Assembly (NCBI GenBank): GCA_944385035.1
Contig: CALWVV010000006.1
Coordinates: 62,001 to 126,000 of the forward strand
Origin: an uncultured Oscillospiraceae bacterium
Lineage (GTDB): Bacteria > Bacillota > Clostridia > Oscillospirales > Oscillospiraceae
DNA: 64,000 nt
Direction of reading: 5' to 3'
A program made the position numbers and the translations under genes. The stretch's first letter is position 1, and the number at the start of each line of letters is the position of its first letter. Shown here piece by piece: positions 26,051 to 35,395 of the stretch. A model generated the notes under the pieces. The model was not told where the DNA came from, searched no databases, and worked only from the letters and a program-made list of their open reading frames with translations.

Positions 26051-27250
26051 TCATGTGTGCCGTGGGGACTCCATCACGGTCTTGCAGGCCTGGATCACCT
26101 GGGCAATCACCTGGGACTCGAACTTGGCCCGGTACAGGCTGAGCATGGGGGTAGCGGCCATGTCCGCCAGCACCACATACTTGGGGGGCAGCTTGGTGAG
26201 GGCCAGGGCCCGTGCATCCGCCAGGCAGCGGGGACAGTCACACAAGCCAAACATTTTGACATACCGCTCCAGCCGCTCGTCCACCAAGATCTCCATCACA
26301 TTCATACATACCGCCCCGTCAGGAAGCCGGGTCTGCCGGGGGGCGAAGGGCGCTTCCGGTTCGGGGATGGGTTCCGGCTCTGGCTCCGGAGCAGGGGCGG
26401 GTTCCGGCTCTGGCTCGGGTTCCGGCTCCGCTTTGGGCGCTGCCATGTTCCGCAGCAGCTGCTCGATCTCCTCCTGGCTCATCTTTCCTCCGCCGGAGGT
26501 GGAGGCAGGCTCCGGAGCAGGGGCAGGTTCCGGCTCGGGCTCAGGTTCCGGCTCCGCTTTGGGCGCTGCCATGTTCCGCAGCAGCTGCTCGATCTCCTCC
26601 TGGCTCATCTTTCCCCCGCCGGAGGTGGAGGCAGGCTCCGGAGCAGGGGCAGGTTCCGGCTCTGGATCAGGTTCCGGCTCCGCTTTGGGCGCTGCCATGT
26701 TCCGCAGCAGCTGCTCGATCTCCTCCTGGCTCATCTTTCCCCCGCCGGAGGTGGAGGCAGGCTCCGGAGCAGGGGCGGGTTCCAACTCTGGCTCAGGTTC
26801 CGGCTCTGGCTCCTTCTTCGGGATGGGGGCCAGGATGGTCTCGGGCTGGGGTTCTGGCTCCGGCTGGGCCAATTCCTCCTCCAGGGCCTGGGACAGGGCG
26901 TCCCGGATGGTCTCAGACAGGGCCTCGTTGTTGATGCGCGCCACCTGCAGAATGGGGGCAGCCAATCGCTCCCCTTCCCGCCGTGCCGGCAGCGGTGCAA
27001 CAAGGGGCTCATCCGTGGCTGGCTCCGTCTGGGCAGGCTTTTTTCGGCTGCTGGTGTTTCTGCGCTTCTTGGCCGGCGTCTGAGGGGCTGCCTGCGTCTC
27101 CTGAGGTTTCTCCTCCGCCTGGGGGGTGGGATCTGCCTTCTGGGACTCTGGCTGGGCGGCCGGGGTGTTGGTCTCCTCCTGGCTGCCGCCGGAGAGCAGA
27201 CTGAGCACATGGTCCGTCTTGCTGGTGCGGCTGTTCTTCCTGGATGCCAT
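26051..27250 (-). CDS. ComFB-domain protein with three FliM/FliY-like peptide repeats
   Basis: 399 aa. A polar, basic N-terminus (1-95); a predicted helix (98-128); a Pro/Glu-rich linker (130-300) carrying three copies of [14 protein letters not shown] at 172-185, 214-227 and 256-269; and a C-terminal ComFB-family domain (about 312-399) with C337-x-C339-x2-C342 and [12 protein letters not shown]. The repeated peptide resembles the LSQEEIDALL segment of FliM/FliY that binds CheY-P. Cyanobacterial ComFB relatives have been reported to bind c-di-GMP. It starts inside the stop codon of parA (1-bp overlap), so the two are translationally linked. No homologue with this architecture is known to me; the function is inferred. 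Confidence 0.7.
   Translation of the reverse strand: MASRKNSRTSKTDHVLSLLSGGSQEETNTPAAQPESQKADPTPQAEEKPQETQAAPQTPAKKRRNTSSRKKPAQTEPATDEPLVAPLPARREGERLAAPILQVARINNEALSETIRDALSQALEEELAQPEPEPQPETILAPIPKKEPEPEPEPELEPAPAPEPASTSGGGKMSQEEIEQLLRNMAAPKAEPEPDPEPEPAPAPEPASTSGGGKMSQEEIEQLLRNMAAPKAEPEPEPEPEPAPAPEPASTSGGGKMSQEEIEQLLRNMAAPKAEPEPEPEPEPAPAPEPEPEPIPEPEAPFAPRQTRLPDGAVCMNVMEILVDERLERYVKMFGLCDCPRCLADARALALTKLPPKYVVLADMAATPMLSLYRAKFESQVIAQVIQACKTVMESPRHT
26384..26761 (-). repeat. Three 126-bp direct repeats in the ComFB-domain gene
   Basis: Period exactly 126 bp (42 codons), nearly identical at DNA level; each unit encodes one SQEEIEQLL peptide plus a PEPEP linker. High DNA identity suggests recent duplication and possible copy-number variation by slippage or recombination. 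Confidence 0.9.
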
Positions 27251-28041
27251 CAGCCCCGTCCTCCTCTCTCAGCACGTGGGAAACGGGGCCCCGCCACTTG
27301 GTCACACAGCTGCTCAAAATCCCTGGCCGGCTTAGAAGTCGGAGCATAGTCTACCACGCTCAGGCCGTGGGCGGGGGCCTCTGCCACCGACACGCTGCCC
27401 CGGACCTTGGCATCAAAGACCACCGTGTCCAGCTGCTGGGCAATCTGGGCCGCCAGCTCCAACACCTCCCGGTTCAGGTTGAAGCGGGCGTTATACCGGT
27501 TGAGCAGGATCCCCAACACCTGCAGGCGGGAGTTGTAATACTCCTGCACGCTGTGGATGGTCTCCTTGATCTGAGAGACTCCCAACAGGCTGAGCACCTC
27601 GGGCGCCATGGGAATAATCAGCTTGTCCACCGCCACATAGGCATTGACGGTGAGCAGATTCAAAGCGGGCGGGGTATCGACAATGATAAAGTCATAGTCC
27701 TGTTCCACCTTGGACAGAGCTGTTTTCAGCATGAACTCTCGGCCGGGGCGGTTAAACTCCAGCTCCGCTCCCGCCAGCAGAATATTGGAGGGCAGCAGGT
27801 CGCAGGTCTCGGTATGGGAAATGGCCGCCTGGGGCTCCAGTTCCCCCCGAAACACATCGTAAATGGTGGCACAGCGCTCAATATCCAGCCCCAGGCTGAA
27901 TCCCAGGCTGCCCTGGGGGTCCAGATCTACCCCCAGCACCCGTGCACCCCGGTTGTGCAGGCTGGCCAGCAGAGCCGCCGACGTGGTCGTCTTGCCCACG
28001 CCGCCCTTTTGATTGGTGACGGCGATCATAAATGCTGACAT
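27250..28041 (-). CDS. ParA/Soj-family ATPase
   Basis: 263 aa. Deviant Walker A KGGVGKTT at 12-19 with the signature lysine K12, and switch [13 protein letters not shown]. These are features of ParA/Soj ATPases that form gradients on the nucleoid or at poles. It lacks the N-terminal segment typical of FlhG, and no parB follows. ATG 28041 has GGAGG. The next gene overlaps by one base and encodes the ComFB/triple-peptide protein. Orphan ParA proteins in motility clusters (ParC of Vibrio) position chemotaxis arrays; a like role is an inference. Confidence 0.88.
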   Translation of the reverse strand: MSAFMIAVTNQKGGVGKTTTSAALLASLHNRGARVLGVDLDPQGSLGFSLGLDIERCATIYDVFRGELEPQAAISHTETCDLLPSNILLAGAELEFNRPGREFMLKTALSKVEQDYDFIIVDTPPALNLLTVNAYVAVDKLIIPMAPEVLSLLGVSQIKETIHSVQEYYNSRLQVLGILLNRYNARFNLNREVLELAAQIAQQLDTVVFDAKVRGSVSVAEAPAHGLSVVDYAPTSKPARDFEQLCDQVAGPRFPRAERGGRG

Positions 28042-28135
28042 AGAGATCCTCCGTTTCTATCGGTCCGGCGGAGCGCTTTCCCTGTATATTTCCATAAAAT
28101 TCATATAAAGAATTAGAAAAAGCAGGAAAGAGCAC

Positions 28136-28162
28136 TTAATCTTTTGCCGCAGCGGACGATAT
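28136..28162 (+). promoter_or_regulatory. SigD-like promoter of fliD-fliS
   Basis: -35 TTAA (28136-28139), 15-bp spacer, -10 GACGATAT (28155-28162). The transcript would have a leader of about 135 nt before the fliD ATG. Confidence 0.65.
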
Positions 28163-28305
28163 ATAATGATGAGAGAACATGCGGATACCTTCCTGGCCAT
28201 TGTACTCAAAAGGCTATTTTTTGTCAACAAGACGCCTGCGGGGCACATGTTTACGGAACGTTTCTTCTCTTACGCTCAATTCTGATAGAAAGGGAGTGTG
28301 AAATT

Positions 28306-30942
28306 ATGGCATCCATAAGTAGCCTGTCCAGTTCCAGCTCTTCCTCCAGTGTTTACGGAAACCGCACCTATAACATCATTTCCGGTTTGGCAAGCGGTAT
28401 GGACACGGAAGAATTGATCTCCGGCGTGGTGCAGAGCTATCAGCAAAAGATCCAGTCCCTCCAGCAAAAAAACACCAAGCTTCAGTGGCAGCAGGAGGCC
28501 ATCCAAAGTCTCTCCGACAAACTGGTGGAGTTTGACCGGAACTACTCCTCCTATATCTATTCCAATACTAACTTACTGAGCTCTAACTTCTTCAACAACG
28601 CCGTAAAAACCACTACCAACGGCACCTATGCCAATCTGGTCACTGCCTCCGGCAAAACCAGCAGCTCGGTGATACTGAACGCGGTGCGCCAGCTGGCCAC
28701 CGCTGCCCGATACAGCGTCTCCGCCGATGATCTCAACGGCAGTGTGTCTACTGAGAATGGTGTCACAACCATCACCGGCGGCTCCATGAAGGTCAACGAT
28801 GACGACACGGTAACCGTAAGTAATCTGGCCGGTTCCATGAGCTTCACCTACGGCACCAAGACCGTCTCCATTGATCTGGGCCAGCGGGAGCTTTTTACGG
28901 ACGAGAACGGCAAGTTCAGCACCGATGCGCTTGAGAAAGCCATTACGGAAAAGCTCAGCGAGCAGCAGATCTCCACCAGCGGCAGCTCCGGCACCGCGGA
29001 CAAGTACATTGGCGTGGAAGTCAAGGATGATGGCAACGGCAATATCTCCATCTCTGTCTCTGACAAGAAAAATGCGGGCAACAAGGTGAGCATCACCGGT
29101 GCCACGGGCGATCTGGGCGAGTTGGTAGGCGATCTGGGCGATGGAAAAAGTGAGGTCTCCCTGAAGCTTTCTGAGGGTGCAACCAGCGATATCTCTCTGG
29201 GCGAATTTCTTGCCGGTCAGACCCTTACGGTCTCCATGGACGGCAAGAGCAAGACCATCAGCCTGGATAAGTTCAAGGACATTTCCAAGGTTTCTGACTT
29301 TGAAGCCACCCTCAATGAGGAACTGAAGAACGCCTTTGGTACAGTAAAGAATGGCGACAACGTAGTGAACAAGGTCAGTGCCACCTTTGATAAAAACGGC
29401 ATTTCCTTCACCATGGACCCGTCTGTGAAAAACTCCACCTTCTCCGTGACCGCTTCCACCTCTGATGTGGGGGATGTGCTGGGCATCGGCTCTGGGCTGA
29501 CCAGCTATCTGGACACCAACAAAACCTTGGGTGAGCTGAACCTGGGGAAGGGTTTCAATTGGGAAAATGGCACCATTGTCAAAGGCAGCGGCGACAAGGC
29601 CATCGAGCAGAAGGATGAGGACGGCAATACGATCGGCTACGTCGATGCGGACGGCAACGCGGTCAATGCCAACAACGAACGTCTGGGCAAGGACGGCAAG
29701 GTGCTGTACAGCTATGACCTCATCATCAACGATGTGAAAATCGGTTCCTATACACGGGACACCGAGATGAACACCATTATCAATGGCATCAACAACAATA
29801 CTGAGGTCGGGGTGAACGTAACCTACTCCAAGACCTCCGGTGAGTTTGTGTTCACTGCCAAGGACACCGGCTCTGCCGGCCGGGTGGATATTAAAACCGG
29901 CGGTTTGGGCGCTGTTCTCTTCGGCGCCACTGTGCAGGAGGCGGAAGACCCCAACAATCAAAAACCTGCCACCAGCGACAAGACCGGCTCCTACGAGGCC
30001 GGCAAGGACGCGCTGATCAACGTCACCATCAATGGGCAGAACATGGAGTTGGTCCGCTCCTCCAACACCGTGGACCTGGACGGCATGAAGGTCACCGTCA
30101 GCGGTACCTTTAACGAAAAAGCCACCTTGGGCCAGGATGGAAAAACTATGGTGAACAAGGAAACCGGCGCTGACGGCACACCGACGGAAACCCCGGTGGA
30201 CACCGTTTCCTTTACCAGCAAAACCGATGCGGACACCATTGTGGACGCGGTAAAAAAGATGGTGGAGGACCTGAACACCATCATCAAAGAGGTCAAGAGC
30301 GCCTACTCCGACATGCCCCTGCAGAAATCTGACGGTTCTTCCTATGCTCCCCTCACCGACGAGGACATGGAGGACATGAGTGAGTCGGCCATTGAGAACT
30401 ATGAAGAGAAAGCCAAAACCGGCATCCTCTTCATGGACAGGGACCTGTCCTCTCTGTATAACGACCTGCGCAGCGCCATCTCTGCCAGCGGAGCGGATGG
30501 AGCTACCCTTCGCTCCATTGGCATCAGCACCTCCTACTCCGACGGCCTGACCACCCTCACCTTTGATGAGAAGACCTTCCGGGAGGCTCTGGAGAGCGAC
30601 CCGGACAAGGTGCAGGAGGCTTTCACCAAGTCCAAGGAGGACGGTGCAGCCACCGATGGCCTGATGACCACTCTGAAATCCATCACCGACCGCTACGCCG
30701 CCACCACCGGCGACCCCAAGGGTATTCTCATCGAGAAGGCCGGCTCCAAGTACTCTCCCACCGCCGCTCTGGACAACACCATTCTCAACCAGATGAATGA
30801 TGTGGAGAAGGAGATCTCCAAGTGGCAGGAGAAGATGTCCAATCAAGTGGACTACTACACCAACAAATTCACTCAGCTGGAGCTGCTGATGAACCAGATG
30901 AACTCCCAGAGTTCGGCTCTGGCCGGCCTCATGGGCGGCTAA
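28306..30942 (+). CDS. fliD: Flagellar hook-associated protein 2 (filament cap) FliD
   Basis: 878 aa, against roughly 470-500 in Bacillus and E. coli. The N-terminal FliD domain (NIISGLASGMDTEELISG, coiled coil to about 100) and C-terminal FliD domain (GATLRSIGISTSYSDGLTTLTFDE, C-terminal helix) are intact. The extra length is a central Gly/Asp/Thr-rich beta region. ATG 28306 has AGGGAG. FliD caps the filament tip and folds incoming flagellin; the exposed insert may be adhesive or antigenic. Confidence 0.95.
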   Translation: MASISSLSSSSSSSSVYGNRTYNIISGLASGMDTEELISGVVQSYQQKIQSLQQKNTKLQWQQEAIQSLSDKLVEFDRNYSSYIYSNTNLLSSNFFNNAVKTTTNGTYANLVTASGKTSSSVILNAVRQLATAARYSVSADDLNGSVSTENGVTTITGGSMKVNDDDTVTVSNLAGSMSFTYGTKTVSIDLGQRELFTDENGKFSTDALEKAITEKLSEQQISTSGSSGTADKYIGVEVKDDGNGNISISVSDKKNAGNKVSITGATGDLGELVGDLGDGKSEVSLKLSEGATSDISLGEFLAGQTLTVSMDGKSKTISLDKFKDISKVSDFEATLNEELKNAFGTVKNGDNVVNKVSATFDKNGISFTMDPSVKNSTFSVTASTSDVGDVLGIGSGLTSYLDTNKTLGELNLGKGFNWENGTIVKGSGDKAIEQKDEDGNTIGYVDADGNAVNANNERLGKDGKVLYSYDLIINDVKIGSYTRDTEMNTIINGINNNTEVGVNVTYSKTSGEFVFTAKDTGSAGRVDIKTGGLGAVLFGATVQEAEDPNNQKPATSDKTGSYEAGKDALINVTINGQNMELVRSSNTVDLDGMKVTVSGTFNEKATLGQDGKTMVNKETGADGTPTETPVDTVSFTSKTDADTIVDAVKKMVEDLNTIIKEVKSAYSDMPLQKSDGSSYAPLTDEDMEDMSESAIENYEEKAKTGILFMDRDLSSLYNDLRSAISASGADGATLRSIGISTSYSDGLTTLTFDEKTFREALESDPDKVQEAFTKSKEDGAATDGLMTTLKSITDRYAATTGDPKGILIEKAGSKYSPTAALDNTILNQMNDVEKEISKWQEKMSNQVDYYTNKFTQLELLMNQMNSQSSALAGLMGG

Positions 30943-30971
30943 CGTCTGGAACGGAAAGGAACGCACCTTTT

Positions 30972-31346
30972 ATGGATATGCGAGGTTACCAGCACTATCG
31001 GGAGGATTCTATCAACACGATGACCTCCGGCGAGCTGCTGCTGCTGGTCTATGATGAGCTGGTCAAGCGTCTGACCCAGGCGGAGCTGGCTCTGGCGAAA
31101 GAGGACTATCCCACCTTTGAGTCGGCGGTAGACCGCGCCGTTCAGATTATCCACTACCTGGACGACACACTGGACCGGCAGTACGAGATCAGCCAGCAGC
31201 TCACCCGCCTGTATGAGTTCTTCTGCTATGAACTCAGCCGGGTAAAAAGCGGCCGGAACAAAACCGAACTGGAGCGGGTCAAGCGCATGGTCAGCGAACT
31301 GCGGGAGAGTTTCCGCACCGCTGACAAAAACACCTCGACCCGATAA
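30972..31346 (+). CDS. fliS: Flagellin export chaperone FliS
   Basis: 124 aa, normal size, all helical. It has the family pattern YREDSINTMTSGELLLLVYDELVKRL. Binds the C-terminal helix of flagellin in the cytoplasm and keeps it unpolymerised. Start at ATG 30972 with AAAGGA upstream. Lies 29 bp after fliD. Confidence 0.93.
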   Translation: MDMRGYQHYREDSINTMTSGELLLLVYDELVKRLTQAELALAKEDYPTFESAVDRAVQIIHYLDDTLDRQYEISQQLTRLYEFFCYELSRVKSGRNKTELERVKRMVSELRESFRTADKNTSTR

Positions 31347-31356
31347 GGAGGCCGCC

Positions 31357-31767
31357 ATGATCAGGGATCAGGATTACGCCGCCTCCACCGCAATCCAGCG
31401 CAAGATGTACACCTCCCTTAACGAGGTGATCGAGCTCACCGATGAGCTGTCTCAGGCGGTGAGCCGTCAGGACCAGGTTTCGGTGCGGATGTTCCTCTCC
31501 ATGCGCCTGGAGGAAATTCAGCGGCTCACCAGCTACCAGGCCATGCTCAACCGGCAGTGCGCACAGCTTTCGCCGGAGGATGCCAAACTGCTCACCCAGC
31601 TCAATTCCGGTCTTTTTTCCGGCCAGGCCCCTACCCCCGCCGCACAGGCCCTGCTCAAGCAGGCCCAGCGCAACCGGACGGTTCTGGAGCGGGTTCGCCA
31701 GGCAGATCAGGCGGTCAGCAGTCGCCTGGGCGGTTCCCATTCCTTTTACAGCAAGAAACGGAAATAG
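31357..31767 (+). CDS. FliT-like helical protein
   Basis: 136 aa, entirely helical and Gln-rich, with a basic C-terminus (YSKKRK). Third gene of the fliD-fliS unit, the place where fliT (FliD chaperone) sits in many bacteria. Sequence likeness to FliT cannot be claimed by eye; the assignment is mainly positional. AAGGAGG precedes ATG 31357. Confidence 0.55.
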   Translation: MIRDQDYAASTAIQRKMYTSLNEVIELTDELSQAVSRQDQVSVRMFLSMRLEEIQRLTSYQAMLNRQCAQLSPEDAKLLTQLNSGLFSGQAPTPAAQALLKQAQRNRTVLERVRQADQAVSSRLGGSHSFYSKKRK

Positions 31768-31770
31768 CGC

Positions 31771-31812
31771 AAAAAAAAAACGCCCCCTGCCGTCTTAACA
31801 TCGACAGGGGGC
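31771..31812 (-). terminator. Terminator after the C39-like peptidase gene
   Basis: An 11-bp stem (31782-31792 with 31802-31812) followed by about ten T on the minus strand. It does not have a T run for the plus-strand fliDS genes. Confidence 0.9.
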
Positions 31813-31822
31813 ACTCCCCGTT

Positions 31823-32716
31823 TCATCCGCCGCCCAGGGCATCAAAGCACCAAAGGGGTGCGCCGTCCGTGCGGCTGGCGGACAGTTCATCCAAAATAAG
31901 CTGAGGCTCCCACAGGGCCAGGCTGCGTTCCCGGCTATTGGGGTCGGCTACCAGCACCTGTCCGGTGAGGGTCGCCCCCCGGAGCACGATAAAGTGCCCC
32001 CCCGTGGTAAAGTGCCCTGGTCCCATCAGGGCCACCATCACCTGGCCTGTGGCCAACCTCTGGCACAGTTCCTCTGAGGAAATCTCACCGCAGGACTGAG
32101 CGGTCAGCCCGAAGTGCTGGGCCATTCCCTCCACTATGGACAGATAGGAACCGCTGCCCGGAGCACAGTAGCCCTGCTGGGCCGCAAGCTGTGCCATCGC
32201 AGCCGGGTCCACCACCTGGCCGCTCAGGGTGGAGACCACCATGGACATGGCGGTGGGGCCGCAGCCAAAGCCCTCCATCCGATCCGGGCCGAAGGCCGAG
32301 CTGGCCCAGGGCTCCTCACTCTGATTGAAGTAGGCCAGCTCCACCACTCCGCCAGTGAGCACCTCCTGCCCCAGGCGGGAGGAAAATTGGGTGATTTCCG
32401 GGTCCTGGACCAGACTTTCCAGGTCCTCCTGGGGTTCCTGGATCTCCTGGCTGACCAGGGCAGCCTGCTGTTGCTGCTCCTGCTGCCGGCGGCTCTCCGC
32501 GGCGCTTTGCACCTGCTGGGCCAGGTCCTGTCCCCGCGCCCACACCCCGTGGGCCAGCTGGACAACCGGCTGGGTGATGCGCTGAAACAGGGCCGGTTCC
32601 ATAACCCGGCACACGGCCAGCTCCACTCCGGCCACACACACCAGGGCCAGCAGGAACACCCCCAGCACATACCTGTATTTCTTTTTTGGCCTTTTTCCCC
32701 CACTCAACCTTCTCAT
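31823..32716 (-). CDS. Membrane-anchored C39-like cysteine peptidase
   Basis: 297 aa. Basic N-terminus, one transmembrane segment (about 15-37), a Gln-rich coiled stretch (60-100), then an extracellular papain-like C39-type domain: C152 in GFGCGPTAMSMV, H241 in GGHFIVLRG, D258 in VADPNS. This triad is that of C39_2 peptidases. Start at ATG 32716, preceded by AAAGGTGG. A TATAAT promoter lies about 20 nt upstream of the RNA 5' end. Divergent from an FtsE-like ATPase. Substrate unknown; processing of wall or exported proteins is possible. Confidence 0.75.
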   Translation of the reverse strand: MRRLSGGKRPKKKYRYVLGVFLLALVCVAGVELAVCRVMEPALFQRITQPVVQLAHGVWARGQDLAQQVQSAAESRRQQEQQQQAALVSQEIQEPQEDLESLVQDPEITQFSSRLGQEVLTGGVVELAYFNQSEEPWASSAFGPDRMEGFGCGPTAMSMVVSTLSGQVVDPAAMAQLAAQQGYCAPGSGSYLSIVEGMAQHFGLTAQSCGEISSEELCQRLATGQVMVALMGPGHFTTGGHFIVLRGATLTGQVLVADPNSRERSLALWEPQLILDELSASRTDGAPLWCFDALGGG

Positions 32717-32741
32717 GCCACCTTTTTGTGTCGTGAACGTG

Positions 32742-32773
32742 ATTATAGCAAATTTTTTCGTGTTTGTATACAA
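32742..32773 (-). promoter_or_regulatory. Promoter of the C39 gene with overlapping palindrome
   Basis: Minus strand: -35 TATACA (32765-32770), 17-bp spacer, extended -10 TGC-TATAAT (32742-32747). The perfect 10-bp palindrome TTGTATACAA (32764-32773) covers the -35 and touches the ribosome site of the divergent ATPase gene, so one factor could affect both genes. Confidence 0.6.
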
Positions 32774-32787
32774 GGAGCAATCAATCT

Positions 32788-33498
32788 ATGGCACTGATTT
32801 GTTTGGAAGGGGCCGGTAAGGACTACACCCAAACTGCCGATCAGCGGGTAGTACACGCTATCCGCTCGGTGGACCTCACCATTGAGCAGGGGGAGTTCGT
32901 TTTTATTACCGGCAGCAGCGGCGCGGGAAAGAGCACCCTGCTGCAGCTCATCGCCTACGAGACCCAGCCCTCTCGGGGAAAGGTCTGTTTGGATGGTGTC
33001 AATGTCAACCGCCTGTCCCAGCGCCAGCGCCAAAACCGGCGCCTGCGTTTTGGTTATGTCCCCCAGTTCCCTTCCCTCATCCGGAAGCGGACCATTCAGG
33101 AAAACCTGTCCACTGTCGCTCTGTTGGGGCGGGACCGGATCCAGATGGCTCCCGATAAGCGGGTGCAGAAGGCACTGAACATGGTGGGCATGGGCAATGC
33201 CGCCGACCGCTATCCTGTGGAGCTGTCCATGGGAGAGTGCCGCCGGGTAGAGCTGGCTCGGGCCATCATCAACAATCCGGACATTTTAGTGCTGGATGAG
33301 CTCACGGCCAATCTGGATGAGGACACTGCCTGGGATATGTTCTTGTTCTTGTCAGAACTCAATCACCATGGTGTCACTGTCATCATGGCGTCCCATGCGA
33401 AAAAATTTGTGAACCTTATGCGCCGCCGTGTCATTACCCTGGTGGACGGAGCCATTCTGGGTGACGTACAAAAGGGCCGCTACGGCGACGTGGTCTAA
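32788..33498 (+). CDS. FtsE-like ABC ATPase
   Basis: 236 aa single nucleotide-binding domain: Walker A GSSGAGKST, signature LSMGECRRVELARAI, Walker B ILVLDE, and the H-loop region with SHAKKF. Closest in pattern to FtsE, the ATPase that with FtsX drives cell-wall hydrolases. No ftsX follows; the next gene is a chemoreceptor. ATG 32788 is placed by AAGGAG at 32773-32778. It may work with an FtsX elsewhere or with another membrane partner. Confidence 0.8.
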   Translation: MALICLEGAGKDYTQTADQRVVHAIRSVDLTIEQGEFVFITGSSGAGKSTLLQLIAYETQPSRGKVCLDGVNVNRLSQRQRQNRRLRFGYVPQFPSLIRKRTIQENLSTVALLGRDRIQMAPDKRVQKALNMVGMGNAADRYPVELSMGECRRVELARAIINNPDILVLDELTANLDEDTAWDMFLFLSELNHHGVTVIMASHAKKFVNLMRRRVITLVDGAILGDVQKGRYGDVV

Positions 33499-33586
33499 GT
33501 CTTTGTTCCACAGCATCCCGTCTGAATCTTCAGTCAGGATTTTATTATAGCAACAAAAAATGATAGCAATCGGGAGGAACCACACA

Positions 33587-35350
33587 ATGAGAAACAAACG
33601 AGTCGGAACCAAAATGTTGATTTCCGTGGGCATCACGCTGCTGCTGTCCCTGTTGTTGATCGTCCTTTCTATTCGGACGATCAGCAGCACCCGCAACAGC
33701 TACGATGATATCCTGGACAGTCAGGTGGATGTGACCAGCTCCGTGCAGGAGAGTGAAATCCTGGTCAACTCCATTGCCCGCCAGCTGCGTGACATGGCCC
33801 TGTTCGGTTACAGCGCTTCCACCATGGACCAGATCGAGTCTTCCGTCACAGCGCTGGATAACACCATGAAGGATATCCAGTCGCACGATCTGGGCACTAA
33901 CCTCAACAGCCTGTCCAACCAGTATATCCAGGAGATCCAGGATTGGGAGTCTGTTTTTGCAGACATCTCCCAGGCCCTTCAGAGCGGCAACTCCGCCCAG
34001 GCCAATCAGCTGATTCAGAACCAGTGTTCCCCCAAGCTCAACCAGGCGGTTGCCACCGGTGAATCCCTGATTGCCCAACTGAACGATTTGAGCCTCCAGC
34101 AGATCGGTGCGCTGCAAAGCCGGACCACCCGTGACATCGTGATTCTGATCGTCATCGTGGTAATCAGCTTTGTTGTGGGCCTGTCCCTGAACATGTATGT
34201 GGTACGTTCCATCGTGGCTCCCCTGCGCAAGACCCAGGAGGCCGTGGTGGCTTTCAGCCAGGGTGATCTGTCCTATGCCCTGGACTATGAATCCAAGGAT
34301 GAGATCGGCGGCATCTGCAACGCCGTGCGTACCTCCCAGCAGGTGCTGCACAATGCCATCGAGGACATTGTTTCTGTGACCAAGAATCTGGCCGACGGCG
34401 ATCTGTCCTGCTCTGTCAGCCAGGACTACCCCGGTGAGCTCTCCCCCATCAAGGAGAACATTGAGTATCTGCTGGAGCAGCTGAATGACACCATGGGCAG
34501 CATCCTGCAGGCCGCCGATCAGGTGGCTGCCGGCGCCGACCAGGTGTCTACCGGTTCCCAGGCCCTGGCCCAGGGCTCTACCGAGCAGGCCAGCGCCGTG
34601 GAGGAGCTGTCCGCCACCATTAACGACCTGGACAACTCTGCCCAGGAAAACCGCAAGACTGCTCAGACCGCTAAGGAGCGGGCCGACCAGGCCGCGGAGC
34701 AGGTGCGCATCAGCAACGACCGCATGCAGGAGATGCGCAAGGCCATGGGCGAGATCCTGTCCGGGCAGAAGGACATCGGCAAGATCATCGAGACCATCGA
34801 GAATATCGCCTTCCAGACCAACATCCTGGCCCTCAACGCCGCCGTAGAGGCTGCCCGTGCGGGCAGCGCCGGCAAGGGCTTTGCTGTTGTGGCCGATGAG
34901 GTGCGCAACCTGGCCTCCAAGTCTGACCACGCGGCCAAGCAGACCAAAAAGCTCATCGAGTCCTCCCTGGCCGCGGTGGAGCACGGCGGCGAGCTGGCCG
35001 AAGATGTGGATGCCAACATGAAGAAGACGGTGGAGTATGCCGGCGTGGCCATCGAGTACATGGATAAGCTGGCCGAGAACACCATCTCCGAGGCCGAAGC
35101 CATTGAGCAGCTGACGGTTGGAGTGGACCAGATCTCCAGCGTGGTGCAGACCAACTCCGCCACCAGCGAGGAGTCCGCTGCCGCCAGTGAGGAGCTGTCC
35201 TCTCAGGCTGTCATGATGAAGCAGATGGTCCAGCGGTTCCGTCTGAAGGGAGCCTCTAACTTCTCCTACGAGCCCGACCACGCCGACTCTGCCGCTTCTA
35301 TCCCCGCAATGAGCACCTCGGCAGATGAAAATCGTTTCAGCAAGTATTAA
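33587..35350 (+). CDS. Methyl-accepting chemotaxis protein, four-helix-bundle sensor type
   Basis: 587 aa. TM1 at about 10-30, a helical extracellular sensor of about 155 residues (4HB_MCP-like), TM2 at about 183-205, HAMP (SIVAPLRKTQEAVVAFSQGD) with a second HAMP-like stretch, and the cytoplasmic signalling hairpin tip [20 protein letters not shown]. The C-terminus lacks an NWETF-type CheB/CheR docking pentapeptide. ATG 33587 follows GGGAGGA. No SigD-like site was found before it. Confidence 0.93.
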   Translation: MRNKRVGTKMLISVGITLLLSLLLIVLSIRTISSTRNSYDDILDSQVDVTSSVQESEILVNSIARQLRDMALFGYSASTMDQIESSVTALDNTMKDIQSHDLGTNLNSLSNQYIQEIQDWESVFADISQALQSGNSAQANQLIQNQCSPKLNQAVATGESLIAQLNDLSLQQIGALQSRTTRDIVILIVIVVISFVVGLSLNMYVVRSIVAPLRKTQEAVVAFSQGDLSYALDYESKDEIGGICNAVRTSQQVLHNAIEDIVSVTKNLADGDLSCSVSQDYPGELSPIKENIEYLLEQLNDTMGSILQAADQVAAGADQVSTGSQALAQGSTEQASAVEELSATINDLDNSAQENRKTAQTAKERADQAAEQVRISNDRMQEMRKAMGEILSGQKDIGKIIETIENIAFQTNILALNAAVEAARAGSAGKGFAVVADEVRNLASKSDHAAKQTKKLIESSLAAVEHGGELAEDVDANMKKTVEYAGVAIEYMDKLAENTISEAEAIEQLTVGVDQISSVVQTNSATSEESAAASEELSSQAVMMKQMVQRFRLKGASNFSYEPDHADSAASIPAMSTSADENRFSKY

Positions 35351-35395
35351 GTTCGGGCAGAGCGCCCGTCGTTCAGGAAAGGAGTTGGCGATCTG

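Noticed and set aside
26384..26761. CRISPR-like array
   Set aside because: The repeats are in frame, adjacent without unique spacers, and encode a repeated peptide.
27250..28041. FlhG (flagellar number regulator) for the ParA-like gene
   Set aside because: There is no flhF neighbour and the N-terminus reads as Soj/ParA. FlhG cannot be excluded but is less likely.
28573..30966. A 797-codon minus-strand open frame
   Set aside because: Shadow of fliD; the plus frame has clear FliD N- and C-terminal domains and a SigD-like promoter.
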